Assembly (NCBI GenBank): GCA_903855945.1
Contig: CAIOAK010000154.1
Span: forward strand, 1-34,959
DNA from: an uncultured Anaeromyxobacter sp.
Lineage (GTDB): Bacteria > Myxococcota > Myxococcia > Myxococcales > Anaeromyxobacteraceae
Reading direction: 5' to 3'
DNA: 34,959 nt
The first letter of the stretch is position 1, and every line of letters starts with the position of its first letter. Below, one piece after another: positions 8,874 to 16,944 of this stretch. A model generated the notes under the pieces. The model saw only the letters and a list, made by a program, of their open reading frames with translations, was not told where the DNA came from and searched no databases. The position numbers were made by a program, and so were the translations under genes.

Positions 8874-9883
8874 GGTCCGCCCGCATCGCCGAGCTCGCCC
8901 GCCGCGAGCAGTCCGCCCTCGCCGATCTCCTCCTCGCCGTGGCGGAGTTCGACGGCCAGGCGTTGTACCGGCAGCTCGGCTTCTCCAGCCTCTTCGATTT
9001 CCTCCACCGGGAAGTCGGCCTGTCGCGGGGATCCGCGTACTACCGGCAGGTGGGCGCCCGGCTGGTCCGGCGCTTCCCCGAGGTGGAAGGGCCGATCAGG
9101 GACGGACGGTTGTGCATCACGACCGTCAGCGAGCTGGCCAAGGTGATGACGGAGGAGAACCGGGCCGAGGTGCTGCCCCTGTTCTTCGGCTGCTCCCGCC
9201 AGGAGGCGAAGCAGCTGGTGGCGGCGATCCGCCCGGTGGAGCAGGTGACGAGGAGGACGGTCGTCACGGAGGTGCCGGTCATCGTCCAAGTCGTCCAACC
9301 GGTTGGACGGGATCTGACCCACCCCGAACGGGTTCCGCTCATCCAGCCGGAGCGCGCGCAGGTCGAGCCGATGACCGCCACGGCGAGCCGCATCCACATC
9401 ACGGTGTCGCCGACGTTCCTGCCACTTCTGAAGAGGGCCAGGGCCGGCCAGTCTCACGTCCAGCCCAACGCCACCGACGAGCAGGTTCTCACGGCGGCGC
9501 TCGAGCTCCTGGTGGAGAAGCAGGAAAAGCGGAGGGCATCGGTAGCGGCCCGCGTGAAGCGGGAGGTGCGGGTCCGCGACGGCGGAAAATGCCAGTGGCC
9601 GCTGGCGTCCGGCGGGATTTGCGGCTCGGAGGTACGGGTGGAGATCGACCACATCCAACCCCGCGGAAAGGGCGGCCCCTCCACGGTCGCCAACTGCAGG
9701 ATCCTCTGCAAGCCGCACAACCTGGAGGCAGCGCGAAACACCTACGGCGACGAGGTGATGGACCGGTATTCCAGGGGCACTGGCGTACGGGAGGATTGCG
9801 CCGCCTACTCCGTAGCCGGCGCCGTGAGCGGCGACATCTCCCGCAACCGGGTCGCCTTCTCCACCACCAGCCGACCCACGTGA
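8858..9883 (+). CDS. HNH endonuclease domain protein
   Basis: This 341-residue protein combines a helical N-terminal domain (about 1-125, including [20 protein letters not shown] and a helix-turn-helix-like [15 protein letters not shown]) with a C-terminal HNH nuclease domain (about 235-300). The nuclease domain has [23 protein letters not shown] with His265, and [10 protein letters not shown], giving the Cys pairs and the H-N-H order expected for an active metal-dependent nuclease. Many high-G+C bacteria carry such genes in several copies, usually without known function. The last ~26 residues are encoded antisense to the end of iscS and look like non-native read-through. The gene holds an 18-bp perfect palindrome and an inverted repeat at its start, so a selfish or homing-like history is possible. 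Confidence 0.87.
   Translation: MNACEWSARIAELARREQSALADLLLAVAEFDGQALYRQLGFSSLFDFLHREVGLSRGSAYYRQVGARLVRRFPEVEGPIRDGRLCITTVSELAKVMTEENRAEVLPLFFGCSRQEAKQLVAAIRPVEQVTRRTVVTEVPVIVQVVQPVGRDLTHPERVPLIQPERAQVEPMTATASRIHITVSPTFLPLLKRARAGQSHVQPNATDEQVLTAALELLVEKQEKRRASVAARVKREVRVRDGGKCQWPLASGGICGSEVRVEIDHIQPRGKGGPSTVANCRILCKPHNLEAARNTYGDEVMDRYSRGTGVREDCAAYSVAGAVSGDISRNRVAFSTTSRPT
9292..9309. repeat. 18-bp perfect palindrome inside the HNH gene
   Basis: CGTCCAACCGGTTGGACG is a perfect palindrome. It is preceded by a partial direct repeat of its left arm (CGTCCAA at 9283-9289). It lies in the linker between the N-terminal and HNH domains. Confidence 0.6.
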
Positions 9884-10980
9884 TCCACCTCCTCCTCCGT
9901 GTTGAACCGCCCGATGCCGAAGCGGATGGAGGAGTGGGCCAGCTCGTCGGACACGCCCATGGCGCGGAGCACGTAGGAGGGCTCGAGCGACGCCGACGTG
10001 CAGGCCGACCCGCTCGACACCGCCACGCCCCGCATGGCGATGAGGAGCGCCTCCCCCTCCACGTGGGCGAAGCTCAGGTTCAGGTTGCCGGGGAGCCGGT
10101 GCGTCAGGCTGCCGTTCACCGTCACGCGGTCCATGCCCGACTGGATGGCCCGTCGCAGCCGCTCCCGCAGCGCGAGGAGGCGCGGGGCCTCCGTCGCCAT
10201 CTCCGCCTGCGAAAGCTCCGCCGCCCTGCCGAACCCGACGATCCCCGGGACGTTGAGCGTGCCCGAGCGATAGCCCCGCTCGTGCCCTCCCCCGTCGATC
10301 TGCGCGACCAGCCTGGCGCGCGGCCGACGCCGCACGTAGAGCGCCCCCACCCCCTTCGGCCCGTACATCTTGTGGGCAGAGAGGGAGACCAGGTCGGCGT
10401 TCAGCGCCTCCACGTCGAAGGGGATGCGCCCGAGCGACTGCACCGCGTCGGTGTGGAGGAGCACCCCCTTCTCCCGGGTGATCCGCCCGATCTCCTCGAG
10501 GGGCTGGATGGTGCCCACCTCGTTGTTGGCGTGCATCACCGAGACGAGCACGGTGTCGGGCCGGATGGCGCGCCGCACCACCTCGGGGTCCACGATGCCC
10601 TCGCCGTCCACCGGCACGATGGTGACCTCGAACCCCTCCCGCGCGAGCGCCGCGAGCGAGTCGAGCACCGCCTTGTGCTCGATGGCGGTGGTGACGAGGT
10701 GGCGCCCCTTCGCGCCGTGGAAGCGGGCCGCGCCCTTCACGGCCAGGTTGTCCGACTCGGTGGCGCCGCTCGTCCAGACGATCTCCCGGGCGGTGGCGCC
10801 GATGAGCCGGGCCACCCGCTCCCGCGCCTCCTCCACCGCCTCCTCGGCCTTCCAGCCGAAGGAGTGGCTCTTCGAGGCGGCGTTCCCGAACGTCTCGGTG
10901 AAGAAGGGGAGCATGGCCTCGAGGACGCGCGGGTCCACCGGCGTCGTCGAGTGGCAGTCCATGTAGATCGGCATCTTCAA
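9805..10980 (-). CDS. iscS: Cysteine desulfurase IscS
   Basis: This 391-residue PLP enzyme takes sulfur from cysteine as an enzyme-bound persulfide for Fe-S cluster assembly and tRNA thiolation. It follows E. coli IscS closely: PLP-binding Lys204 in [10 protein letters not shown], active Cys327 in [17 protein letters not shown], and TSGATESDN and HVEGEAL-type motifs. The TTG start (MKMPIYMD) is chosen because IscS proteins begin MKxPIY; an ATG two codons later is the alternative. The C-terminus stops at [13 protein letters not shown], about 13 residues short of E. coli IscS, losing the tail that contacts IscU. No iscU or iscA lies nearby. It overlaps the HNH gene tail-to-tail by 79 bp. Confidence 0.96.
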   Translation of the reverse strand: MKMPIYMDCHSTTPVDPRVLEAMLPFFTETFGNAASKSHSFGWKAEEAVEEARERVARLIGATAREIVWTSGATESDNLAVKGAARFHGAKGRHLVTTAIEHKAVLDSLAALAREGFEVTIVPVDGEGIVDPEVVRRAIRPDTVLVSVMHANNEVGTIQPLEEIGRITREKGVLLHTDAVQSLGRIPFDVEALNADLVSLSAHKMYGPKGVGALYVRRRPRARLVAQIDGGGHERGYRSGTLNVPGIVGFGRAAELSQAEMATEAPRLLALRERLRRAIQSGMDRVTVNGSLTHRLPGNLNLSFAHVEGEALLIAMRGVAVSSGSACTSASLEPSYVLRAMGVSDELAHSSIRFGIGRFNTEEEVDHVGRLVVEKATRLREMSPLTAPATE

Positions 10981-11001
10981 GATTGCGTTCCCGCCCGGGG
11001 T

Positions 11002-11029
11002 TCTATAAGGGTGACGCGGGTGGGGTCAA
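11002..11029 (-). promoter_or_regulatory. Predicted sigma70-type promoter of iscS
   Basis: On the minus strand, TTGACC (11029-11024) lies 16 bp from TATAGA (11007-11002), about 21 bp before the TTG start of iscS. Both hexamers are close to consensus. No IscR-type operator is evident. Confidence 0.5.
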
Positions 11030-11047
11030 GGGCGACGCGTCCGCAAA

Positions 11048-11065
11048 CCCCCGACACGACGGGGG
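11048..11065. other. Stem-loop in the dsbD upstream region
   Basis: CCCCCG and CGGGGG form a 6-bp G/C stem with the loop ACACGA, followed on the plus strand by ATTTT. It sits between divergent genes, so it is not an ordinary terminator. It may be a leader structure for the downstream DsbD-like gene. Confidence 0.3.
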
Positions 11066-11104
11066 ATTTTCTGCGGCCTCCGGATGGTTATGCTGAAAGG
11101 AAGC

Positions 11105-12478
11105 ATGCGGATCCTCCTGAGAATCCTGGTGGCGGCGATCACGGTCGCGGGTGTGGCCTACCTGCCCGACCTGCTCTCGTCCGGCCCCACCGGCGCCACC
11201 ACCGACCTCGGCCTCGGCGCGCTGCTCGCCGAGGGCTCCGGGCTCGCCTACCTCGTGGCCTTCGGCGGCGGCGTCCTCACCAGCCTCACACCCTGCGTCT
11301 ACCCGCTCGTCCCCATCACGGTCTCCATCTTCGGCGCGAAGCAGGCCTCCTCCCGGCGCCACGCCATGGCGCTCTCCGGCCTCTACGTGTTCGGCATCGC
11401 CGTCATGTACTCCAGCCTCGGGGTGGGCGCGGCGCTCACCGGCCGGGCCTTCGGCAGCGTGATGCAGAACCCGCTCGTCATCGGGGCGGTGGCGCTGGTC
11501 TTCGCCACCATGGCCGCCTCCATGTTCGGCGCCTTCGAACTGCAGCTCCCCTCCACCTGGCAGGCGAAGCTGCACGGCGTGGGCGGCGCGGGCTTCTGGG
11601 GCGCCTTCGTCATGGGGCTCGTCTCCGGCGTCATCGCCGCCCCCTGCACCGGTCCGGTGCTGGCCGCCACGCTGGCCTTCGTCGCCACGAAGGGATCCGT
11701 CGTCTTCGGCGTGGGGATCATGTTCGCCTACGCCATGGGGATGGGGGTCCTCTTCTTCCTCATCGGCGCCTTCTCGGTCTCGCTGCCGAAGAGCGGCCCG
11801 TGGATGGACACGGTGAAGAGCGTCTTCGGCGTGGCGCTGCTCGCCGCCGCCGGCGTCTTCCTGAAGGATGTCGTGCCGGCGTTGCAGCCCCTCTTCCTCG
11901 CCACCCGTTCCGCCGCGCTCACCGCCGCCGGGGTGGCCGGCCTGGGCGTGATGCTCGGCGCGTTCCACGGCAGCTTCCACGGCAGCCTGATCCACGGGCT
12001 CGCGAAGGGCGTCGGCGTCGCCCTCGTGGTCAGCGGCATCGTCTACGGCGCCGGGGCCGCCTCGGCGCGCACCCGGGCGCACGGCGAGGGCATCACCTGG
12101 GCCTTCCGTCAGGACGAGCTGGCAGCCATCGCCCAGGCCCGCGCGCAGGGGAAGCCCATCATCATCGACTTCTGGGCCGAGTGGTGCGTGGCCTGCAAGG
12201 AGCTCGACAAGACGGCCTGGACCGATCCGCGGGTGCAGGTGGCTGCGGCGCGCTTCGTGACCCTCAAGATGGACGGCACGCAGGACTCCGACGCCTTCCA
12301 GAAGGTCTTCGACAAGTACGGCGTGGTGGGGATGCCCACCGTGCTCTTCATCGACTCGACGGGGCGGGAGGTGCCGCAGCGGATCACCGGCGCCGTCGAG
12401 GCCGACGAGATGCTCAAGTACCTCGAGTCGGTGGACCGGACCTGCTCGGCGGCCATCGCCTGCGTGGCGCGGTGGTGA
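11105..12478 (+). CDS. dsbD: Thiol:disulfide interchange protein, short DsbD type
   Basis: This ~457-residue inner-membrane protein carries electrons from cytoplasmic thioredoxin to the periplasm. The transmembrane domain has about eight segments with the two redox cysteines, Cys64 in LTPCVYPLVP and Cys181 in AAPCTGPVLA. The C-terminal thioredoxin-like domain has Cys361 and Cys364 in EWCVACKELD. The N-terminal DsbD-alpha domain of E. coli DsbD is absent, so the output partner must be a separate protein. Two extra cysteines occur near the end (DRTCSAAIACVARW). I chose the ATG at 11105 because AAAGGA lies just before it; in-frame ATGs at 11084 and 11090 would add seven or five residues. It is divergent from iscS. 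Confidence 0.92.
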   Translation: MRILLRILVAAITVAGVAYLPDLLSSGPTGATTDLGLGALLAEGSGLAYLVAFGGGVLTSLTPCVYPLVPITVSIFGAKQASSRRHAMALSGLYVFGIAVMYSSLGVGAALTGRAFGSVMQNPLVIGAVALVFATMAASMFGAFELQLPSTWQAKLHGVGGAGFWGAFVMGLVSGVIAAPCTGPVLAATLAFVATKGSVVFGVGIMFAYAMGMGVLFFLIGAFSVSLPKSGPWMDTVKSVFGVALLAAAGVFLKDVVPALQPLFLATRSAALTAAGVAGLGVMLGAFHGSFHGSLIHGLAKGVGVALVVSGIVYGAGAASARTRAHGEGITWAFRQDELAAIAQARAQGKPIIIDFWAEWCVACKELDKTAWTDPRVQVAAARFVTLKMDGTQDSDAFQKVFDKYGVVGMPTVLFIDSTGREVPQRITGAVEADEMLKYLESVDRTCSAAIACVARW

Positions 12479-12485
12479 GGGGCGG

Positions 12486-12499
12486 CCCGTCGCGACGGG
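12486..12499. terminator. Hairpin after dsbD
   Basis: CCCGTCGCGACGGG is a perfect 14-bp palindrome 8 bp after the dsbD stop. Only TTC follows, not a full T-run, so it is a weak candidate terminator. Confidence 0.35.
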
Positions 12500-12500
12500 T

Positions 12501-12755
12501 TCACTTCAGGTAATTGACCGCGCCCCAGCGGAGCCGGAAGGGCAGGCCGGGCTGGATCCCCGGCGCGGGGACGCGGATTCCGCGGTATCCGTCCAGCACG
12601 CACCCTTCCCGTTCCGCGATCCCGACGTTCGACTCCAGGATGGATGCGTCCTCCACCACGAGCGCGACGTCCGCCGTCACGGCGTCCCGCACTCGTCCCA
12701 GGCGAGAATGGTCGCGACTCCGATCGCTCCCGGGATGGACACGAGCTTTCCCTTC
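12501..12755 (-). pseudogene. Possible small secreted protein, apparently frameshifted
   Basis: Within the 393-bp gap between dsbD and the outer-membrane protein gene I see only two short overlapping minus-strand frames. One starts at ATG 12755 with a signal-like peptide (MKGKLVSIPGAIGVATILA) and ends at 12677. The other runs on in a different frame from about GTG 12692 to 12501 (DAVTADVALVVEDASILESNVGIAERE, ending FRLRWGAVNYLK). Joined, they would give a secreted protein of about 85 residues, so this may be one gene with a frameshift, or chance frames in a G+C-rich gap. No family is recognised. The rest of the gap holds nothing I can support. Confidence 0.25.
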
Positions 12756-12871
12756 ATGAACTTCCTCGTGAAATTCGGGTGTGCAGCACTGGCAGGCGCC
12801 TCGACCGGCGGCACGGGGGGCGTGCGCCCCTGGTTACAGGCGACCGACCCCGCAGAATGTGACACTGCGCC

Positions 12872-13543
12872 TCAGAAAATCCTCCACGTGATCATCGCCG
12901 TGAACGCCCCGAGCAGCCGGTCGTCCATGCCCGGGACGTGGGCGCTCCCCCACCCCCAGCGCGCCGCCACGCCCGCCCGAGCACCCACCGTGAGCTCCTT
13001 CCCCACCGGCGCCTCGTAGGAGAGGCCGAGGCGCGGCTGCACCGCGAAGCCCTGACCGCGCTGCATGGCCCACTCCATCCCCAGGTCGAGCCCCACGCTG
13101 AGCAGCCCGCGGGCCACCGACGCCGTCCAGGCCACGCCCGGGGCGAGAAGGAGCCCCAGGTTGGGCTGGTTCCCCGGGTAGTCCCAGGTCGCGCCGAAGT
13201 TGAACGAGGGGCCCACCACGAGCCGGAACCCGGCCCGGCTCCCCGCGTCGCCCGCCAGCTCGCGCCGCCACAGGAACGCGAGCAGGATCTCCCCCGTGGT
13301 CCAGTCCGCGCCCGCGACCATGCCCAGGTCGTCCCAGGGACCGACCGACTGCGCGTAGGTGACCTGGAGGTAGGGGAAGCCCACCTCCCCCATCACCGCG
13401 GCCCCGCCCGGACCGAGCGCCCCTGCGCCGAGCAGCGTGATCGGCGGCGGCACGGCGGGGGCAGCGGTGGCCGGGGCGGCGGTGGCGGCGTCCGGCGGAG
13501 CGGCGAGAAGGGAGGCGACGAGCAGCGTGGTGGCGAGCGTCAT
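12872..13543 (-). CDS. Outer-membrane beta-barrel protein
   Basis: This 223-residue protein has a signal peptide (MTLATTLLVASLLAAPPDAATA) and a mature part made of alternating amphipathic strands with aromatic residues (FPYLQVTYAQSVGPWDDLGM, GEILLAFLWRRELAG, LGLSYEAPVGKELTVGARAGVAARWGWG). It ends in Phe (ITWRIF), the usual C-terminal signal for outer-membrane insertion by the BAM machinery. About eight strands would fit this size. No specific family is recognised. A TAGGAT element (13558-13553) ends 9 bp before the ATG and there is no good ribosome-binding site, so the transcript may be nearly leaderless. Its promoter region lies back-to-back with that of tRNA-Leu. Confidence 0.8.
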   Translation of the reverse strand: MTLATTLLVASLLAAPPDAATAAPATAAPAVPPPITLLGAGALGPGGAAVMGEVGFPYLQVTYAQSVGPWDDLGMVAGADWTTGEILLAFLWRRELAGDAGSRAGFRLVVGPSFNFGATWDYPGNQPNLGLLLAPGVAWTASVARGLLSVGLDLGMEWAMQRGQGFAVQPRLGLSYEAPVGKELTVGARAGVAARWGWGSAHVPGMDDRLLGAFTAMITWRIF

Positions 13544-13574
13544 GTGCCGTGAATCCTAACGTCCCCGAATGGCG

Positions 13575-13604
13575 TTGACACGGGGCAGCCCTGCCCGCTA
13601 ATGA
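13575..13604 (+). promoter_or_regulatory. Promoter of tRNA-Leu
   Basis: A consensus TTGACA (13575-13580) is followed after 18 bp by TAATGA (13599-13604), and the tRNA begins 14 bp later. This is a typical strong housekeeping promoter arrangement for a stable RNA gene. Confidence 0.65.
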
Positions 13605-13617
13605 GGGGCCCACCTCT

Positions 13618-13704
13618 GCCCAGGTGGCGAAATTGGTAGACGCACTAGATTCAGGGTCTAGCGGCTGAAAGGCCATGGAGGTTCGAGTCCTCTCCTGGGC
13701 ACCA
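13618..13704 (+). tRNA. tRNA-Leu (anticodon CAG)
   Basis: An 87-nt class II tRNA with encoded CCA. The acceptor stem GCCCAGG (13618-13624) pairs with CCTGGGC (13694-13700). The anticodon stem CTAGA/TCTAG encloses the loop TTCAGGG, so the anticodon is CAG, reading CUG. The long variable arm and the GTTCGAGTC T-loop segment are present. CUG is expected to be the main leucine codon in this genome. Confidence 0.95.
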
Positions 13705-13711
13705 TCATCCG

Positions 13712-13748
13712 GGGCGGCGGGTCGAGAGATCCGCCGCCCTCTTCTTTT
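13712..13748 (+). terminator. Rho-independent terminator after tRNA-Leu
   Basis: GGGCGGCGG (13712-13720) pairs with CCGCCGCCC (13731-13739) around a 10-nt loop, followed by the T-rich TCTTCTTTT. It lies 8 bp after the tRNA and separates it from the arg operon. Confidence 0.8.
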
Positions 13749-13772
13749 CCGCCGCGCCCGCTCCACCCCGGG

Positions 13773-13806
13773 TTGACCGCACGGGCCGAGTTGCATATTC
13801 ATGCAA
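13773..13806 (+). promoter_or_regulatory. arg operon promoter with ArgR-operator-like palindrome
   Basis: TTGACC (13773-13778) is followed by a -10-like CATATT/TATTCA region. This overlaps a perfect inverted repeat, TTGCAT-ATTC-ATGCAA (13791-13806), which contains ATATTCATGCA, similar to half of a classical ARG box. ArgR is the last gene of the operon, so repression by arginine-bound ArgR at this site is likely. The start of argC is only 5 bp beyond the palindrome and has no ribosome-binding site. Confidence 0.5.
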
Positions 13807-13810
13807 GCGC

Positions 13811-14845
13811 ATGCATACGCACTCCGTCGCCGTGGTCGGCGCCTCCGGGTACTCGGGGGTCGAGCTCACGCGCATCGTGGCCCGCCACCCCCGCCTCTCC
13901 CTCGCCGCCCTCTACTCCGACCGCTGGGCCGACGAGCCGGCCGGCTCCCGCGCACCGCTCTCCGGCCCGGCCGCGGCGATCCGCTACCTGCCCCAGGCGC
14001 AGGCCGCCGCCCTCTCCGCCGACGTGGCCTTCCTGGCCACACCGGCCGAGGTGTCGCTGGCCCTCGCCCCGGGGCTGCACGCCCGCGGCGTCGCGGTGGT
14101 GGACCTGTCGGGCGCCTTCCGGCTCCACGACCCGGCCGCCTACCCGCGCTGGTACGGCTTCGACCACACCGCCGTCCCGCTCCTCGCCCAGGCCCGCTAC
14201 GGCCTGCCCGAGCTCGATCGCGCCGCCCTGCGCGGCGCCGCCTTCGTCACCAACCCGGGCTGCTACGCCACCGCCATCGCGCTGGCGCTCTCTCCCCTCG
14301 TCCGCTCCGGCCTCGCCTCCCGCGACGGCATCGCCGTCTCGGCGATGAGCGGCGTCTCCGGCGCCGGCCGCAAGGCGAGCGAGGACTACTCCTTCTGCGA
14401 GGTGGACGAGGACCTGCGCGCCTACCGGATCGGCCGCCACCAGCACGTGCCGGAGATCGAGCAGACGGTGGCCCGCTTCGCCGGCGGCGTCGGCCCCATC
14501 TCCTTCACCCCCCACCTCGTCCCGATCCGGCGCGGCATCCTGGCCACCTGCGCGCTGCGGGCCATGCCGGGCGCCACCGAACCGGCGCTGCGGGAGGCGC
14601 TCGACGCCGCCTACGGCCGGGAGCCCTTCGTGCGGGTGATGAAGCCCGACCAGGTGGCGGTGAAGGACGTGGCCCGCACGAACCGCTGCCACGTGGGCGC
14701 GGCCCTCGACGCCCGAACCGGGCTCGTGATCGCCGTCTCCGCCATCGACAACCTCGTGAAGGGGGCCGCCGGCCAGGCGGTGCAGGCCTACAACGCAACG
14801 CAGGGCTGGGACGAGACCCTCGGTCTCGACCTGCTGGGGGGCTAG
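13811..14845 (+). CDS. argC: N-acetyl-gamma-glutamyl-phosphate reductase
   Basis: This 344-residue enzyme reduces N-acetylglutamyl phosphate to the semialdehyde with NADPH, the third step of arginine synthesis. The N-terminal Rossmann motif is VAVVGASGYSGVELTRIVARH, the catalytic cysteine is Cys151 in TNPGCYATA, and SGVSGAGRKASE and FTPHLVPIRRGI are typical substrate-site motifs. Length is normal. The ATG start gives MHTHSVAVVGASGYSG; there is no Shine-Dalgarno sequence, and the probable promoter ends a few bases upstream, suggesting leaderless translation. It heads an operon with argJB (2-bp gap) and argR. Confidence 0.97.
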   Translation: MHTHSVAVVGASGYSGVELTRIVARHPRLSLAALYSDRWADEPAGSRAPLSGPAAAIRYLPQAQAAALSADVAFLATPAEVSLALAPGLHARGVAVVDLSGAFRLHDPAAYPRWYGFDHTAVPLLAQARYGLPELDRAALRGAAFVTNPGCYATAIALALSPLVRSGLASRDGIAVSAMSGVSGAGRKASEDYSFCEVDEDLRAYRIGRHQHVPEIEQTVARFAGGVGPISFTPHLVPIRRGILATCALRAMPGATEPALREALDAAYGREPFVRVMKPDQVAVKDVARTNRCHVGAALDARTGLVIAVSAIDNLVKGAAGQAVQAYNATQGWDETLGLDLLGG

Positions 14846-14847
14846 GC

Positions 14848-16944
14848 GTGAAGATCCCGAAGGGCTTCCGCTTCGGCGGCGTCGCGGTGGGCATCAAGCC
14901 CCAGCGGCGCGACGTGGCGCTCATCGTCTCCGACGTCCCGGCCGCGGGCGCCGGCCTCTTCACGGTGAACAAGGCCGCCGCCGCGCCGGTCATCGACGCC
15001 CGCGAACGGGTCCCCGCCGAGGGCATGCGCGCGGTGCTCGTGAACAGCGGCAACGCCAACGCCCTCACCGGCCCGCGCGGGCTGGAGGACGTGGCCAACC
15101 TGCGCGCCGCGGTGGCCGACGCCCTGGGCGTCCAGAAGCGCGCGGTGATCACCGCCTCCACCGGGGTCATCGGGGTCCGCCTTCCGGCCCAGAAGATCCT
15201 GGAGGCCCTGCCCTCCCTGGTGGAGCAGCTCGGCGCGCGCGCCGAGTGGGCCGCCGAGGCCATCATGACCACCGACACCCGCACCAAGATGGCGTCGCGC
15301 GAGGTGGTGGTGGGGGGCAAGGCGGCCACCATCTCGGCCATCGCCAAGGGCTCGGGCATGCTGGCGCCCCAGCTCGCCACCATGATCTGCGTGCTCGTGA
15401 CCGACGTGGCGGTCACCCCCAAGGTGCTCCAGGAGATCCTGGGACGCGCCGTGAAGCGCACCTTCGAGATGCTCACCGTGGACGGCGACATGTCCACCAA
15501 CGACTCGCTCATCGCGCTGGCCAACGGCCTGGCCGGCAACCCGCGCATCGCCGAGGACGGGCCCGACCAGGAGATCCTGGAGACCGCGGTCACCGACCTC
15601 TTCCGCGAGCTGACCCGGGCCATGGCCGCCGACGGCGAGGGGGCCACCCGGCTGCTCGAGGTGGTGGTGACCGGCGCCCCGTCCGACGCCGCCGCCCGGG
15701 ACGTGGCCCGCTCCATCGCTAATTCACCGCTAGTGAAGGCGGCCCTCTTCGGCGCCGACCCGAACTGGGGGCGCGTGCTCTCCACGGTGGGCGCGCGGGC
15801 CGGAACCCGCGGCTGGCTCATCGATCCCTACAAGGCCAAGGTCTCGCTGCAGGGCGTGGCGGTCTTCGCCGGCGGCGCACCGACCGAGTTCGACCGGGAG
15901 GCGCTCAAGGCCCGGATGCGCGAGCCCTCGGTGGATCTCAAGGTGGAGCTGGTGGACGGGGACGCGGCGGCAACGGCGTGGGGGTGCGACCTCTCCTACG
16001 ACTACGTGAAGATCAACGCCGACTACTCCTCCCAGATCGTGCAGAAGGCGGACGGCGGCGTGGCCCGCGAGGACCACGTGGCCAACTACTCGCCGGCCTT
16101 CAAGCGCGCGCTCCTCGCCGAGGCGCTCAAGTACATCGCGGCCTTCTCCGGACAGGTGGCGGTCATCAAGTACGGCGGCGCCGCCATGGTGAAGCAGTCG
16201 CTCAAGGAGGCCTTCGCCGAGGACGTGGCGCTGCTCAAGCAGGTGGGGCTGAAGCCGGTGGTGGTGCACGGCGGCGCGCAGGAGGTGACCCGGACCATGG
16301 AGCGGCTCGGGGAGCGCTCCGAGTTCGTGGACGGCATGCGAATCACCGACGCCGCCTCGCTCCCGGTGGTGGAGATGGTGCTCACCGGCAAGGTCAACCA
16401 GGAGCTGGTGGCGCTCTTGAACGCCCGCAACGCCTCGGCGGTGGGTCTCTCCGGCAAGGACGGGCAGCTGCTCCGCGCGCGCAAGATCGTGCACGAGAGC
16501 GGGCGCGACCTGGGTCACGTCGGCGAGGTGGTCGAGGTGAACAAGGACTTCCTCAAGATGCTGCTCAAGTCGGGGTACGTGCCGGTCATCTCCCCCATCG
16601 GGAGCGCCGAGGACGGAGGCGGACTCTCGGTGAATGCCGACGACGTGGCCGCCGCGGTGGCGGTGGCGCTGGGGGCGAAGAAGCTCATCTACCTCACCGA
16701 CGTCCCCGGCATCCTGGAGTCGGCGCCCGACGGCGGCATGGTTCGCCAGATCCCGGTTCCCGACCTCGAGAAGCGCATCGAGGCCGGCGCCATCACCGGC
16801 GGCATGAAGCACAAGGCACGCGCCATCCTGCGGGCGCTGGCCGGGGGCGTGGAGCGGGTCCACGTCCTCGACGGCCGCGTCCCCCACACCGTCATCGCCG
16901 AGCTCTTCACCGACCGCGGCGTGGGAACGCTCGTCTACCGATGA
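14848..16944 (+). CDS. argJB: Fused ornithine acetyltransferase (ArgJ) and acetylglutamate kinase (ArgB)
   Basis: One uninterrupted 698-residue frame encodes two enzymes. Residues 1-~394 are ArgJ, which moves acetyl groups from acetylornithine to glutamate. It has the self-cleavage motif LAPQLATM with nucleophile Thr178, VDGDMSTNDS, and the family C-terminus YDYVKINADYSS. A linker of about 17 residues leads to ArgB (about 412-698), which phosphorylates N-acetylglutamate. ArgB has KYGGAAM with Lys441, SVNADDVAAAVAVALGA, LTDVPGIL and GGMKHKARA. Self-cleavage at Thr178 would leave ArgB attached to the ArgJ beta chain. The usual GGGPQI of ArgB reads GGAQEV here. The GTG start is 2 bp after argC. 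A GTG at the linker could allow separate ArgB synthesis. One palindrome copy lies at 15723-15737. Confidence 0.93.
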   Translation: MKIPKGFRFGGVAVGIKPQRRDVALIVSDVPAAGAGLFTVNKAAAAPVIDARERVPAEGMRAVLVNSGNANALTGPRGLEDVANLRAAVADALGVQKRAVITASTGVIGVRLPAQKILEALPSLVEQLGARAEWAAEAIMTTDTRTKMASREVVVGGKAATISAIAKGSGMLAPQLATMICVLVTDVAVTPKVLQEILGRAVKRTFEMLTVDGDMSTNDSLIALANGLAGNPRIAEDGPDQEILETAVTDLFRELTRAMAADGEGATRLLEVVVTGAPSDAAARDVARSIANSPLVKAALFGADPNWGRVLSTVGARAGTRGWLIDPYKAKVSLQGVAVFAGGAPTEFDREALKARMREPSVDLKVELVDGDAAATAWGCDLSYDYVKINADYSSQIVQKADGGVAREDHVANYSPAFKRALLAEALKYIAAFSGQVAVIKYGGAAMVKQSLKEAFAEDVALLKQVGLKPVVVHGGAQEVTRTMERLGERSEFVDGMRITDAASLPVVEMVLTGKVNQELVALLNARNASAVGLSGKDGQLLRARKIVHESGRDLGHVGEVVEVNKDFLKMLLKSGYVPVISPIGSAEDGGGLSVNADDVAAAVAVALGAKKLIYLTDVPGILESAPDGGMVRQIPVPDLEKRIEAGAITGGMKHKARAILRALAGGVERVHVLDGRVPHTVIAELFTDRGVGTLVYR
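15723..15737. repeat. TTCAC-N5-GTGAA palindrome, copy 3 (exact arms)
   Basis: TTCACCGCTAGTGAA within the ArgJ part of argJB. It is read as T|TCA|CCG|CTA|GTG|AA and brings the rare codons AAT, TCA and CTA into a strongly G/C-ending gene. Confidence 0.7.

Noticed and set aside
12500-12514. TTCACTTCAGGTAAT after dsbD as a degenerate copy outside genes
   Set aside because: The right arm has several mismatches to GTGAA.
14959-14969. TTCACGGTGAA in argJB as another palindrome copy
   Set aside because: The arms match but the spacer is 1 bp rather than 5, and the codons (TTC ACG GTG AAC) are normal for this genome, so it is probably chance.
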